Positions 8,467 through 17,369 of a DNA stretch of 36,677 nt are shown in pieces. The position numbers and the translations under genes were made by a program. Under the pieces are notes generated by a model. That model ran no database searches, was not told the origin of the DNA, and saw only the letters and a list, made by a program, of their open reading frames with translations. Each line of letters begins with the position of its first letter. Position 1 is the first letter of the stretch. Source of the DNA: Arcicella sp. (GTDB taxonomy: Bacteria; Bacteroidota; Bacteroidia; Cytophagales; Spirosomataceae); NCBI GenBank assembly GCA_025354645.1, contig JANXML010000085.1, positions 1-36,677 of the forward strand, given 5' to 3'.

Positions 8467-9175
8467 TGTTATTTGCTGTGTTCAACCACCAATTTCTAAT
8501 CACATCATTCAATATTTCGGGTTGTTCTAATGGCGTTAAATGTCCACATTCTTCAAGAATTTTCAACTCCGAATTAGGAATTAATTGAGCCATTTCTTCG
8601 TGTAAAGTTGGCGGACAAATTCGATCTTCACGACCCGTTATAATTAATGTTGGACAATTTATTTTTGGCAAATCATTTCTACTATCTGGACGACCGAGTT
8701 GGGCTTTCACTTGATTTTTAAAACCTATTTCACCCACATTCAACGCCATATTTAATACTTTTTCTCTAATTTCAATATTTTTTGCATGACTCGGATGCAA
8801 CATACTTTCTTTGGTAAAGTCGGTCGTGATTTTTCTAAAATCACCAGTTTCTACCATTTTTAAATACTTTTTTTGGCTTGCAATGGTCGCTTCACTCGGT
8901 GCTTTATAATTGGTATTCAGCAAAATGAGTTTGCTGATTCTTTGAGGTGCTTGCCTCATCATTTCAAAAGCAATAATTCCTCCGTAAGAAAAACCCATTA
9001 ATGCAAAATTCCCTTCAATTTCTGATAAAATCAAAGTTGCCATTTCAGCCAAATTATCACAACGACTGCAATCAACGGCTTGGCAATTTGCCAAGTCTGA
9101 AATGCCTATCTTTTGATTTTCAAACAAACTGACATCGCACAACGTCCCAGGAATCATCACAAGGGTTTCTTTCAC
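8459..9175 (-). CDS. Alpha/beta-hydrolase fold protein
   Basis: 238 aa. Nucleophile elbow GFSYGG (S63), acid D183 in GREDRICPP and His H211 in ECGHLTPLEQP form the catalytic triad, and the oxyanion stretch is IPGTLCD (8-14). Such enzymes hydrolyse esters, lactones, thioesters or C-C bonds of diketones. It has no signal peptide, so it is cytoplasmic. It overlaps the cupin by 4 nt upstream and the aldolase by 8 nt downstream, so it is tightly coupled within the catabolic operon. Ring-opening of a lactone or cleavage of a 1,3-diketone before the aldolase step would fit. The exact substrate is unknown. Confidence 0.88.
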   Translation of the reverse strand: MKETLVMIPGTLCDVSLFENQKIGISDLANCQAVDCSRCDNLAEMATLILSEIEGNFALMGFSYGGIIAFEMMRQAPQRISKLILLNTNYKAPSEATIASQKKYLKMVETGDFRKITTDFTKESMLHPSHAKNIEIREKVLNMALNVGEIGFKNQVKAQLGRPDSRNDLPKINCPTLIITGREDRICPPTLHEEMAQLIPNSELKILEECGHLTPLEQPEILNDVIRNWWLNTANNNA

Positions 9176-9843
9176 TTTTTTGGAATGGGCGAAAATTCTT
9201 GCAAAGTCATTCCTTCAATTTCTTCAAAAGATTTATTGAGTTTCTCGTGCAAATCTTTATCCACGGCATCGCCATTTTCTGGTTTTACCATTCTTCCTTT
9301 ATCATTTGCCATAAAACCAAAACCAGCCGCTGCATTTTCAACAATCGGAGACCAATATGGGTCTTTGCCTTCATAAACTTTGTGAGATTCTAAGACGGCA
9401 AAGAACCACGCAATTTCATCACTGGCATTTTCAAAACGACGATACACGCCTGGGGGTAATGAAATAACATCCCATTCGTTCAACAAAAAACTACCGTCAC
9501 CTTCGGGTGTAGTGGGGTTTGGGTCATTCGACCAAAAGAATCTCCATGAGCCTTTCAGTGGCACAAACATTTCAATATAATCGTGGGTATGCCAGTGTGG
9601 ACCGTTGCCAGGAGGAGCCCAAGCCATGCCAATCTGAAAATTATGTGGGCTTGAAATTGCCCTTTGGTTTTCGTAAGCGGGGTTTTCAGCAGCCGTGTCG
9701 CCCACGATGGCATAATTCATGCGGTAGTGGTTGGGTAACACACTGTCAATAAACATCAACGGAATTCCATTTTGCTTATATTTATCAAAATAGGCAACTC
9801 CCGCTGCCATTGATTCTTGGGTTTGTTTTGGATGTTCAGCCAT
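9172..9843 (-). CDS. Cupin-domain protein
   Basis: 223 aa. The cupin metal site is clear: GPHWHTHDYIEMFVPLKG gives H83, H85 or H87, and E91, followed by the second cupin motif around SLPPGVYRRFENAS, where the family's last histidine is replaced or shifted (an arginine is seen). The flanking N-terminal ~60 residues and C-terminal ~70 residues are extra. Cupins of this type act as dioxygenases, isomerases, lyases or binding proteins. It is the first cytoplasmic gene after susD, separated from it by a 72-bp gap with a hairpin, and overlaps the alpha/beta hydrolase by 4 nt (ATGA). I infer an enzymatic step on the imported compound; the reaction cannot be named. Confidence 0.8.
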   Translation of the reverse strand: MAEHPKQTQESMAAGVAYFDKYKQNGIPLMFIDSVLPNHYRMNYAIVGDTAAENPAYENQRAISSPHNFQIGMAWAPPGNGPHWHTHDYIEMFVPLKGSWRFFWSNDPNPTTPEGDGSFLLNEWDVISLPPGVYRRFENASDEIAWFFAVLESHKVYEGKDPYWSPIVENAAAGFGFMANDKGRMVKPENGDAVDKDLHEKLNKSFEEIEGMTLQEFSPIPKK

Positions 9844-9867
9844 ATTGAAATGAGGATTATATACAAA

Positions 9868-9894
9868 GACTCACGCATTATTAGTACGTGAGTC
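9868..9894 (-). terminator. Hairpin between susD and the cupin gene, possible attenuator
   Basis: GACTCACG (9868-9875) and CGTGAGTC (9887-9894) form a perfect 8-bp stem with an 11-nt loop. On the minus strand it is followed by TTTGTATAT. It sits between the susD stop and the cupin start, so it could partly end transcription and make the SusCD genes more strongly expressed than the enzymes downstream. Confidence 0.5.
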
Positions 9895-9915
9895 CTTTGA
9901 AATTTTACTTAAATT

Positions 9916-11373
9916 TTAGTTCTGGTACCAATGTTTAGCCGTAATAATATCGCCGCCGATATTACCAATTCCAGCTTTGTAATTATTAGCATTAATTGAC
10001 TGTTCCAAGGTTGGATAAAATACTCTTGTTGGGAATTTGCCACCTGTTTGAATTGATGCGGCAGGTCCGATGTTTAACTTTGGTAAGCCCGTCCTTTTAG
10101 TTTCGCCCCATGATTCCACGGTATTGTTCATGTAAAAAGACATCCATTTTTGATCCATCAAACGCTCCATTGTGTTGTTCCACGCCACGGTTGGTTGTGC
10201 AAAAAATCCAGCAGGAACGGTTATTTTCCAATAGTCAAAATTGGCAGTAATTCCTTTTTCATAAAACGTTTTGGCTTCGCCCGAAATCCAGCCTTTCATG
10301 GCTGCTTCTGCTAAAATGAACTGAACTTCTGAATAACTCATGATGGTATAATCCAATAAACCTTGATCAATAGTAAAACGTTTTGTCAATGAAGACGTAC
10401 GTTGATCAGCATCACCATTTGTTGATTGTGCTATTTCACGAGTTGTACCACTCGTCACGCCAACATGATTAGGATACTTGGCGGCATCGGTTGGTTTTAC
10501 GCAAAAGAAATCGAGGCGTGGATCGTTCGATGGTTGCAACAATGCTACCATTCTTACCGATGGGCTTATTCCCGTTAATGAAGTTGGATTTAGCGCTGAT
10601 ACTACTGATACGTTGGGAGCAACACCTGGAAAATCATAGATTCCAGCTTCGGCATTGTTCGTAATGATTGGATAAGTTACTGGATCAGCAATCATTTTCT
10701 TGATTTCAGCGGCTGCATTGACCTCTGTTCTGTTCGATAAACGTAACAAATAACGCAAACGCAGTGAATTAGCAAGTTTTTTCCATTTAGTTGCATCACC
10801 TTTAAAAAGTACATCACCTCCCAAAGTAAATTTGGCATTCACATCCAAAAGGGTGTTGGCACGGTCTAAATCTTTCAAAATGTTCACGTAAATATCTTGC
10901 TGTTTGCTATATGATGGATTAATGTTACCGTCACCTTTTCCAGCATCCGCATAAGGAGCATCAACCCATAACTCAGTTGCGGTTGCGGCATAATACGAAT
11001 TAAGAATTAACCCTGCGGCAACGTAAGCGTTCAGTTTTTGGCTTTCAGCAACGGCAATCATATCGTTTGAGTTGCGGATTGCGGCATAATTTGTACGCCA
11101 AATTCCTGCAAAATAGTCTTGTCCCGTTGAGAAATCATAGGCATCCAATTGATTATCGTTACGGCGAACCACATATTGCATAATTTGGTCGGTGAGCCAT
11201 GTTTGAAGCAACATATGTGAATTAATCGGTTCAAAAATTACACTTGGCAACAATGAACCCACACTTTTTTGCGTTGGAGCATTATTATTTTTGTTAATTT
11301 TTTCAAAATCATCCGTACAACTAACCAAAAGCGTCAGTACGAGCAGGGGGATATATAATTTATGAAATTTCAT
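9916..11373 (-). CDS. susD-like: SusD-like outer-membrane nutrient-binding lipoprotein (SusD-like_2 type)
   Basis: I chose the ATG at 11373, 21 codons inside the longest frame, because it gives a lipoprotein signal peptide: MKFHKLYIP then LLVLTLLVSC, with the lipidated Cys at 19 followed by TDDF, an acidic patch typical of surface-exposed Bacteroidota lipoproteins. The mature start DFEKINKNNNAPT and later YYAATATELWVDAPYADA match the SusD/RagB branch that pairs with SusC proteins having short N-termini. 485 aa is the normal length. It should sit as a lid on the SusC barrel and capture the substrate. It follows susC after a 151-bp gap with a hairpin and precedes the enzyme genes. The ligand is unknown. 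Confidence 0.92.
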   Translation of the reverse strand: MKFHKLYIPLLVLTLLVSCTDDFEKINKNNNAPTQKSVGSLLPSVIFEPINSHMLLQTWLTDQIMQYVVRRNDNQLDAYDFSTGQDYFAGIWRTNYAAIRNSNDMIAVAESQKLNAYVAAGLILNSYYAATATELWVDAPYADAGKGDGNINPSYSKQQDIYVNILKDLDRANTLLDVNAKFTLGGDVLFKGDATKWKKLANSLRLRYLLRLSNRTEVNAAAEIKKMIADPVTYPIITNNAEAGIYDFPGVAPNVSVVSALNPTSLTGISPSVRMVALLQPSNDPRLDFFCVKPTDAAKYPNHVGVTSGTTREIAQSTNGDADQRTSSLTKRFTIDQGLLDYTIMSYSEVQFILAEAAMKGWISGEAKTFYEKGITANFDYWKITVPAGFFAQPTVAWNNTMERLMDQKWMSFYMNNTVESWGETKRTGLPKLNIGPAASIQTGGKFPTRVFYPTLEQSINANNYKAGIGNIGGDIITAKHWYQN

Positions 11374-11420
11374 CTTTTTTGGTTTTAGTAAGTAGGGGTT
11401 AGATTTTAGTTGTTCGAGAA

Positions 11421-11461
11421 TGGTGCTGTAACACATTGATAATCAATAAATCACAGCACCA
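11421..11461 (-). promoter_or_regulatory. Intergenic hairpin between susC and susD
   Basis: TGGTGCTGT (11421-11429) and ACAGCACCA (11453-11461) pair perfectly, and the 23-nt loop itself contains ATTGAT-A-ATCAAT. No T-run follows. In the susC-susD mRNA this would be a two-tiered stem-loop ahead of susD, likely affecting mRNA processing or relative SusC/SusD output. Confidence 0.5.
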
Positions 11462-11524
11462 GCTCAATATAAAATAGTTTCAAACCCGTACTCGGAATTA
11501 ATAAAATATTGGATACAGGTCGTT

Positions 11525-14500
11525 TTAAAATCCAACCGTTAAATTGAAGCCATAAGTACGGGTATTTGGCAATTGCCCAGCCTCGAAACCTGGAACCAAT
11601 GTACCACCATTAAGTACAAATGATTCTGGATTTAATTGTTGTACAAAACTATCCTTTGTCCAAGTGTATAAATTTCTTCCAAAAATAGAAATGTCAGCAC
11701 GGGCAATTGGCAACTTAGGGAAGTAACTTTTCAAATTAAACCCGATGGAAACCTCACGGACTTTCAAGAATGTTGCATCATAAGTATTTGCACCAATGTT
11801 GGTGGCAAGGAAATAGTTTCGGTAATAGTTTTGTCCTGTACTCGTGATGGTGTTTGGTGAAAATGAGTTATCAGGATTTTGAATCACACCAGCGGGTACG
11901 AAAAGATTTTCACGATTTGGAAGAGATGCTTCAATCACACCAGCACGATACATGATGGCACTTGTATAACTGTAAATTGATCCTCCGTTACGATAATCCA
12001 AGAAAGCACGCAAATTAATGTTCTTGTATGTGAAACCATTTATGATTCCCATGGTCCAGTCTGGATTATAGTTACCAATCAGCGAGATATTTGTATTAAC
12101 CCGTGGCACAACCGTTGTTCCAGATTTGTCATAAATGATTTGACCATCAGGAGAGCGAGCAAAGTCTCTACCATAAATATCACCCATACGACCGCCCACA
12201 CGTGCTTCAACGGTTCCGCCCGATGGACCTTGACCAATAACAAACGTGTTAACACCAGGGGCTAATTCTTCAACCGTACCACGATTGCGGGCATAGTTGA
12301 GTGTTAAATCCCAAGCAAAGTCACGAGTTTTGACTGGTTGGGTTCTCACCAAAAACTCAACACCTTGATTGCGAATTTTTCCTGCATTGATCAACACACT
12401 TGATGCACCAGATGATTGACTGATAGACGCTTGAAGAATTTGATCAATCGTTAAATTATTGTAATAATTGGCTTCAAGAGACAAACGATTTTTGAAAAAC
12501 TTGATTTCTGTTCCAAGTTCAAACGCCGTTGTTCTTTCTGGTCTTAGATTAGTATTTGGCAATAATGGTTGATTGGTAACCGAACTTGGCAAAGTACCAA
12601 AATTGAATACACGCTCCGTTAATAATGGATCAGTATCATTACCCGTTGCGGCTAAACTACTGCGTAATTGAGCAAAGGAGATGAATGATGGCATTTTAAC
12701 CATTTCTGAAATAATAGCACTCACCCCAACCGATGGATAAAAGAATGAATTATTATTCAATGGAAGCGTTGAAGACCAGTCATTACGACCTGTTACGTCT
12801 AAATAAATTTTACTGTCATAATCAAATCTCGCTGACCCATAAACACTGTTAATGCGTTTTCCAGAATCAGTTTGACGTAAAACTGGTCTATCAGCGGCAT
12901 TACCCATATTATATACACCTATTATACCAAGATTATTAGTCTGTTGTGTAATGTTTGAGGATGTTTGATCCATACGGTTTGCACCTGCATCTATTCTGAA
13001 TCCAATTTTAGAGTTCACCTTACCGTCATAACTCAAAAGTATGTCAGTATTTTGTTCTTGAAATAAGATACTTTGCTCACGGTACATTCCTTTGAGAAAG
13101 TTGTTCTGACCAGATGCACGACGTGAACGACGACGGTCACTATAACTATCAATTCCCGTTCTGACCATCAAAGATAGATTATCACTGATTTGGTAGTTTG
13201 CTCTAATATTACCGAATAGGCGGTTTCTGCTAAAAGCATTCAAGTTTTCATTGACAATTAAATATGGATTAGTTCCAAACGATAAATAATAGTTTGGAGT
13301 AACTCCTTCTTGTCCTGGTAACCAATAATCACGGTAATCGTTGTAATCGTAATTACTCATTGACCATGTCATATTGTACATAACACTTTGAGGAGCAAAA
13401 CCTATGGCTGGAACATTATCTGCACCACTTTTAACATAATTTGCAGATACATCAACGGTTAAACGGTCAGTTATTTGAGCGTCTAATTTTAAACCTACGT
13501 TGTATTTTTGGTAATCTGTGTTTGGTACAAAGCCTTTTTTGTTCAAACTACCGAACGATATACGTGCCGATACTTTTTCATTTGACATTGAAAGAGCCAA
13601 ATTGTTATTGATGCTTGTTCCCGTATTGAAGAAATTTTTACGGTTCGCTTTGAACGAATAAGGCGTTGCTTCGGCGTTTGGATTTTGGAGTGTGGTTTGA
13701 GCGACCAATTGTCCCTCATTCAATGCTCCATAATTACCACCCCAATCTCTACGGAAGGCGTTATCAAATCCTCCACCATATTTTGTTTGTTCTTGCCAAA
13801 AATAAGAAACCTCTTCACGTGATCCGCCCGTGGTGAATGTTATGCCAATTCCTTCTTTATCACGACCCGACTTTGTTCTGATGACCAAAGCACCGTTTGC
13901 GGCACGAGTACCATAAAGTGCAGCGGCTTTTGGTCCTTTCAGTACCGATATGTCCAAAATATCATCGGGATTAACGTCCGTCAAACCATTACCATAATCA
14001 GTTGGTAAATCTGCATTATCCAAAGATGCACCACCAACACCATCTAAGTTGTTAGAAACCACTACACCGTCAATTACAATAAGTGGTTGATTACGGTTGA
14101 TGTTAAGCGATGTTTCACCTCTCAATACAATTCTCGAAGATGATACACCAGAACTATTATTTGTTCCAATATTCAAACCTGGAACTCGTCCTGCCAATTG
14201 TTGGGCAATGTCTCCAACTCTGGCTTGATTAACTTCTTTGCTTTCCAATCGCTGAGTTGCGTAGGACAATTGTGATTTTTTGCCTTCGATACCAAGGGCT
14301 GTTACCACAACTTCGCTTAGTTGAGTCACATCAGCTTCCAAAGCAACGTTGATTTTGTTGCTGTTTGTCAAAACAACGGTTTTCTTTGTATAACCAACAA
14401 AACTGAAAGTAATGGATTTTGCGTCGTTGGGTACGGTGAATGTGAATGTACCGTTGGCTTGGGTGGTGGTGCCTTTGTTTGTGCCAGTCAATGAGACGTT

Positions 14501-14617
14501 TACACCAGGGAGGGCTTCTTGGGTTTTGGCATCAACTATGCTTCCAGTGACGTTTCGCTGTGCAATAGCGAATTGACCAAAAAGCATGAGAGCCAATACA
14601 AGTAGTTTTGTTTTCAT
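11525..14617 (-). CDS. susC-like: SusC/RagA-family TonB-linked outer-membrane transporter
   Basis: 1030 aa. Signal peptide MKTKLLVLALMLFGQFAIAQ. Residues 22-95 are a carboxypeptidase-D-like regulatory (CNA-B type) domain with GSIVDAKTQEALPGVNV and FSFVGYTKK. The TonB-box-like LSEVVVTALGIEGKKS follows at about 100-115, then the plug (about 120-250: GRVPGLNIGT, VIDGVVV, ISVLKGPKAAALYGTRAANGAL) and the beta-barrel, ending with the aromatic C-terminus GFNLTVGF needed for barrel assembly. It lacks the STN signalling domain found in the other SusC here, which fits control by the neighbouring ROK regulator instead of a sigma/anti-sigma pair. It imports the operon substrate with TonB energy. The annotated ATG gives an intact signal peptide. 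Confidence 0.95.
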   Translation of the reverse strand: MKTKLLVLALMLFGQFAIAQRNVTGSIVDAKTQEALPGVNVSLTGTNKGTTTQANGTFTFTVPNDAKSITFSFVGYTKKTVVLTNSNKINVALEADVTQLSEVVVTALGIEGKKSQLSYATQRLESKEVNQARVGDIAQQLAGRVPGLNIGTNNSSGVSSSRIVLRGETSLNINRNQPLIVIDGVVVSNNLDGVGGASLDNADLPTDYGNGLTDVNPDDILDISVLKGPKAAALYGTRAANGALVIRTKSGRDKEGIGITFTTGGSREEVSYFWQEQTKYGGGFDNAFRRDWGGNYGALNEGQLVAQTTLQNPNAEATPYSFKANRKNFFNTGTSINNNLALSMSNEKVSARISFGSLNKKGFVPNTDYQKYNVGLKLDAQITDRLTVDVSANYVKSGADNVPAIGFAPQSVMYNMTWSMSNYDYNDYRDYWLPGQEGVTPNYYLSFGTNPYLIVNENLNAFSRNRLFGNIRANYQISDNLSLMVRTGIDSYSDRRRSRRASGQNNFLKGMYREQSILFQEQNTDILLSYDGKVNSKIGFRIDAGANRMDQTSSNITQQTNNLGIIGVYNMGNAADRPVLRQTDSGKRINSVYGSARFDYDSKIYLDVTGRNDWSSTLPLNNNSFFYPSVGVSAIISEMVKMPSFISFAQLRSSLAATGNDTDPLLTERVFNFGTLPSSVTNQPLLPNTNLRPERTTAFELGTEIKFFKNRLSLEANYYNNLTIDQILQASISQSSGASSVLINAGKIRNQGVEFLVRTQPVKTRDFAWDLTLNYARNRGTVEELAPGVNTFVIGQGPSGGTVEARVGGRMGDIYGRDFARSPDGQIIYDKSGTTVVPRVNTNISLIGNYNPDWTMGIINGFTYKNINLRAFLDYRNGGSIYSYTSAIMYRAGVIEASLPNRENLFVPAGVIQNPDNSFSPNTITSTGQNYYRNYFLATNIGANTYDATFLKVREVSIGFNLKSYFPKLPIARADISIFGRNLYTWTKDSFVQQLNPESFVLNGGTLVPGFEAGQLPNTRTYGFNLTVGF

Positions 14618-14680
14618 ATCAATATATAATAAATGGTTGGTAAAATTGGATTTATGAATGATTTTAAGACGAAATCATGT

Positions 14681-14725
14681 GTTAATCATAATTGTTTTAA
14701 TATACTTGGAGCAATTATGATTAAC
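14681..14725. promoter_or_regulatory. 14-bp perfect inverted repeat upstream of susC, candidate ROK operator
   Basis: GTTAATCATAATTG (14681-14694) and CAATTATGATTAAC (14712-14725) pair perfectly across a 17-nt spacer. It lies 64 bp before the susC ATG, in the ROK/susC gap. The arm ends GTTA/TAAC are shared with the neighbouring palindrome at 14746-14767, suggesting two sites for one regulator. It could also fold as a leader hairpin. Confidence 0.6.
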
Positions 14726-14745
14726 ATTTATAAAAGAAGGGTCAA

Positions 14746-14767
14746 GTTAGTAAAATATTTTATTAAC
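14746..14767. promoter_or_regulatory. 22-bp palindrome GTTAGTAAAAT/ATTTTATTAAC, candidate ROK operator
   Basis: Ten of eleven base pairs are symmetric, with GTTA and TAAC ends. The layout (GTTAGT at one end, TTAAC at the other) recalls the GTTAGT...ACTAAC operators of XylR, a ROK repressor. It lies just beyond the 3' end of the ROK gene and upstream of susC, downstream of a possible -7 box (TAAATTTG on the minus strand, 14780-14787), where binding would block transcription. Confidence 0.6.
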
Positions 14768-14779
14768 TTAAAACTGTAA

Positions 14780-14787
14780 CAAATTTA
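14780..14787 (-). promoter_or_regulatory. Possible Bacteroidota -7 box of the susC operon
   Basis: The minus strand reads TAAATTTG, an exact TAnnTTTG match. No good TTTG -33 box is found at the usual ~20-nt distance, only a one-mismatch version. The implied start is near 14773, immediately before the 22-bp palindrome. Confidence 0.35.
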
Positions 14788-14845
14788 TTTTATGAATATT
14801 TTGAAATCAGTAATTAATTATTTGGTAGAACACTAAAATACATAG

Positions 14846-16069
14846 TTAATATTTGGTCAAATCGTAATTTTTAAAAATCATAGCAGCCGCAGCCTTTGAA
14901 CTAAAATAACGACCCAAATTTGATACTTCCACTCGGCAATTGGCGAGAGAGTCAATGAGACTGGTCTTTTTTAAACCCATTTTAAGAGCATCAATGTAAA
15001 AATCTTGAATCATTACTATTTCACCGCTGAGAACAATCAAATCTGGGTTTACTAAATTAACAATATTGCCAAGTGCCTGCCCTAATTTATCAGCTTGGTT
15101 TAGTACGAGTTTGAGAGCAAGGGAATCACCGTTTAACACTGCTTTCAATACATCGTGATATTGATAGGAGTCAGCATTTTCTACCTGAAAATAGTTAGAA
15201 ATTTCACCTTGCGTGAGGGCTTCTTTGAGGTCAGTTTGTAAAGCCCCACCAGAAACTTCGGTTTCTAAGCATCCTTTTTTACCGCACACACAAAGTCTTC
15301 CAAGCGTAGCAAACTGCAAATGTCCAAATTCCCCCGCTTGACCCGTGCCACCCACAATTATCTTTCCGTTTAAGATTACACTCATCCCAATACTGCGGCT
15401 CACTTTCACAATCAACACGTTTTCAGTGCCTTGTGCTTTGCCCATAACTTGCTCGGCTATGCCAATGGCTCGGGTATCCGTATCAACAATGACGGGTATT
15501 TTAAGGACGTTTTCTAAGTATTTTTTAAACGAAATACCCATAAAATTAAAGTATTTTGTTTCGCCCGTGTGGACATTAACCGTACCAGCAAGTCCAACGC
15601 CCAAACCGATAATTTGGTCGTTTTTTAGTTGATTTTTGTCAATTGCAGATTTGATAAAAGAAACAACATCTTGCAGTCCTTCGGGTGTATTTTCTAAGGT
15701 AAATTGGTTGTTGCTTGTTTCAAATAAAACCTCAGAATCTATCCGTACAATGCTTACGTGAATGAATTTAAGTAATATCTCCACGCCAATGGCATAAAAA
15801 CGTTCCTTATTCAAACCGTAAAATTCAGGACGGCGACCGTTTTCGGTTTCCTTTTTTCCTTCTTCAACAAGGTATTTTTTCTCGACAAGCGTTCTGACCA
15901 ATATTGTACAAGTAGGAACGCTTATTTTGACGTATTCAGCAATATCTGGAATCGTGAAAGCGGAGTCAGACTTGGATAAACACCGAACAATATTTTTGAA
16001 TAATTTTTGTTTTCGTTTTTCGGTATGATCATTGGCTTCTTTAAGCGGCGAGTTGAGGATGTTCACCAT
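14846..16069 (-). CDS. ROK-family transcriptional repressor
   Basis: 407 aa, a typical ROK regulator (NagC/XylR/Mlc type). Residues about 20-80 are a winged helix-turn-helix (TIPDIAEYVKISVPTCTILVRTLVEKKYL). The ROK sugar-kinase-like part follows, with GLGVGLAGTV, the DTDTRA stretch at the position of the kinase NDAN motif (the aspartate is kept), GEFGH, and the zinc motif CVCGKKGCLE. Its ligands are usually sugars or sugar phosphates, released from DNA on binding. It is transcribed in the same direction as susC, 228 bp upstream, and two palindromes fill that gap, so it most likely represses the whole catabolic operon. An IS element starts 117 bp upstream of its start codon. Regulator identity is firm; the inducer is unknown, but ROK membership hints at a sugar-like compound. 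Confidence 0.9.
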   Translation of the reverse strand: MVNILNSPLKEANDHTEKRKQKLFKNIVRCLSKSDSAFTIPDIAEYVKISVPTCTILVRTLVEKKYLVEEGKKETENGRRPEFYGLNKERFYAIGVEILLKFIHVSIVRIDSEVLFETSNNQFTLENTPEGLQDVVSFIKSAIDKNQLKNDQIIGLGVGLAGTVNVHTGETKYFNFMGISFKKYLENVLKIPVIVDTDTRAIGIAEQVMGKAQGTENVLIVKVSRSIGMSVILNGKIIVGGTGQAGEFGHLQFATLGRLCVCGKKGCLETEVSGGALQTDLKEALTQGEISNYFQVENADSYQYHDVLKAVLNGDSLALKLVLNQADKLGQALGNIVNLVNPDLIVLSGEIVMIQDFYIDALKMGLKKTSLIDSLANCRVEVSNLGRYFSSKAAAAMIFKNYDLTKY

Positions 16070-16176
16070 TATTTGAAAGGGTTTAATAAATTGCGAAATA
16101 ATATTTTCTTATTTTTTGATATATTAATTTGTGCCTCTTCATTTGCAAAACTAAAAAGCATAAATTAAAATCTATT

Positions 16177-17369
16177 AAAAATTAACTGAGTATATGTCAA
16201 AACTTTGAAAAGAGCCGAGCAATTCGTAATATGAGTTTACCAAGACACATAAAACAAGTTGCACTGGCTCATGGAGGATAAAAATACAACCATTGATTTA
16301 CAATTACAAGATTTTTTACCGTGGCATAAAACTCGTTTAAAGTTTCTTAACTTATTTATTGTTTCATTAATTCGTAATAGAAACATTAGTTAAAGTAAAA
16401 ATGCAACTACCCTTAATAACCGAGAAACTTGTACAAATCTTCGACTGGACGTCCCCGCAGGATTCAGCGTTTTTTTACTGATTTTCCCATTGATTTTGAT
16501 ATAATTGCTCACTTTTTAGTAGCTATTATTCCCATTAAAGGTCCTCATCAACTGAGTTTGGATAGAACCAATTGGAAGTTTGCGGGCATCAATTTTAACA
16601 TTTTGTGTCTAACAATAGTAGCTGATAATGTAATTCTTCCCATTCTTTGGACTATGTTAGACAAACGTGGTAATTAAAATGGGGACACCCAGTCCAAGAA
16701 GAGCGTAAGTTACTCATATTAAGATATATACATTTATTCGGATTAGATTCTATCGATTGTATTATTGCTGATAGAGAATTTATTGGACAAGAATGGTTTA
16801 GATTCTTGATTAATAATCCTATCAAATTTTATCTCCGTATGAGAGAAAATTTGTTTGTCTCTCATAAAGGGCGAATATTGAAAGTTTCTTGGCTTTTTAA
16901 CAATCTACCCCTCAATACAACTCGTCAAATTGATAAGCCAATTTTAATTGGTGATCATTGGGTCTATTTGACGGGCATGAAAATTATTAACAAAAAAGGA
17001 AATATAGAATTTGTCATTGTTGCCACTTATCATTATGATTCGCAAACCCTGCAGGTATACGCTAAAAGATGGACAATTGAATGTTTCTTCAAGGCAATAA
17101 AAACCGCAGGTTTCAATCTGGAAGATGCTCATTTAAAAGACCAAAAACGCCTTGAAAAGCTGTTAGCGGTCATTGCCATTGCTTTTGTTTGGGTGTATTT
17201 GATTGGTGAATATGAAAATCAACAGAAACCTATCCCTATTTTAGCTCATAAAAGACGAGCTTTTAGTATTTTTAGATACGGATTAGATCATTTTATAAAA
17301 GCATTAATATTTGATAATCAAATAATTAAACATTACTTATAACTTTTGACACGTACTTAGAAAAATTAA
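16177..17369. mobile_element. IS4-type insertion sequence with 9-bp target duplication, transposase dead
   Basis: The element spans 16186-17360 (1175 bp). The left end CTGAGTATATGTCAAAACTT (16186-16205) and the reverse complement of the right end CTAAGTACGTGTCAAAAGTT (17341-17360) match at 16 of 20 positions. The direct repeat AAAAATTAA flanks it perfectly (16177-16185 and 17361-17369), a 9-bp target duplication as common in IS4-type elements. The internal transposase is broken. The element sits between the start of the ROK gene and the ECF sigma gene and so separates two divergent regulons. Confidence 0.85.
16271..17342 (+). pseudogene. Disrupted IS4-family DDE transposase
   Basis: Three frames carry parts of one protein. 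Part A starts at 16271 (MEDKNTTIDLQLQDFLPW) and hits a stop at 16391-16393, after which NATTLNNRE continues in the same frame. A frameshift near 16430-16450 leads to part B (RIQRFFTDFPIDFD, then SLDRTNWKFAG with the first catalytic Asp), which ends at a stop at 16675-16677. A second frameshift near 16695-16702 leads to part C (CIIADREFIGQEW with the second Asp, then YAKRWTIECFFKAIKTAGF with the Glu and the YREK-like signature), ending at 17342. So at least two stops and two frameshifts have killed it. All three DDE residues can still be read. Confidence 0.88.

Noticed and set aside
9916-11436. Longer start for the minus-strand SusD at 11436
   Set aside because: It adds 21 residues ahead of the lipoprotein signal and runs over the susC-susD hairpin; the ATG at 11373 gives a proper signal peptide.
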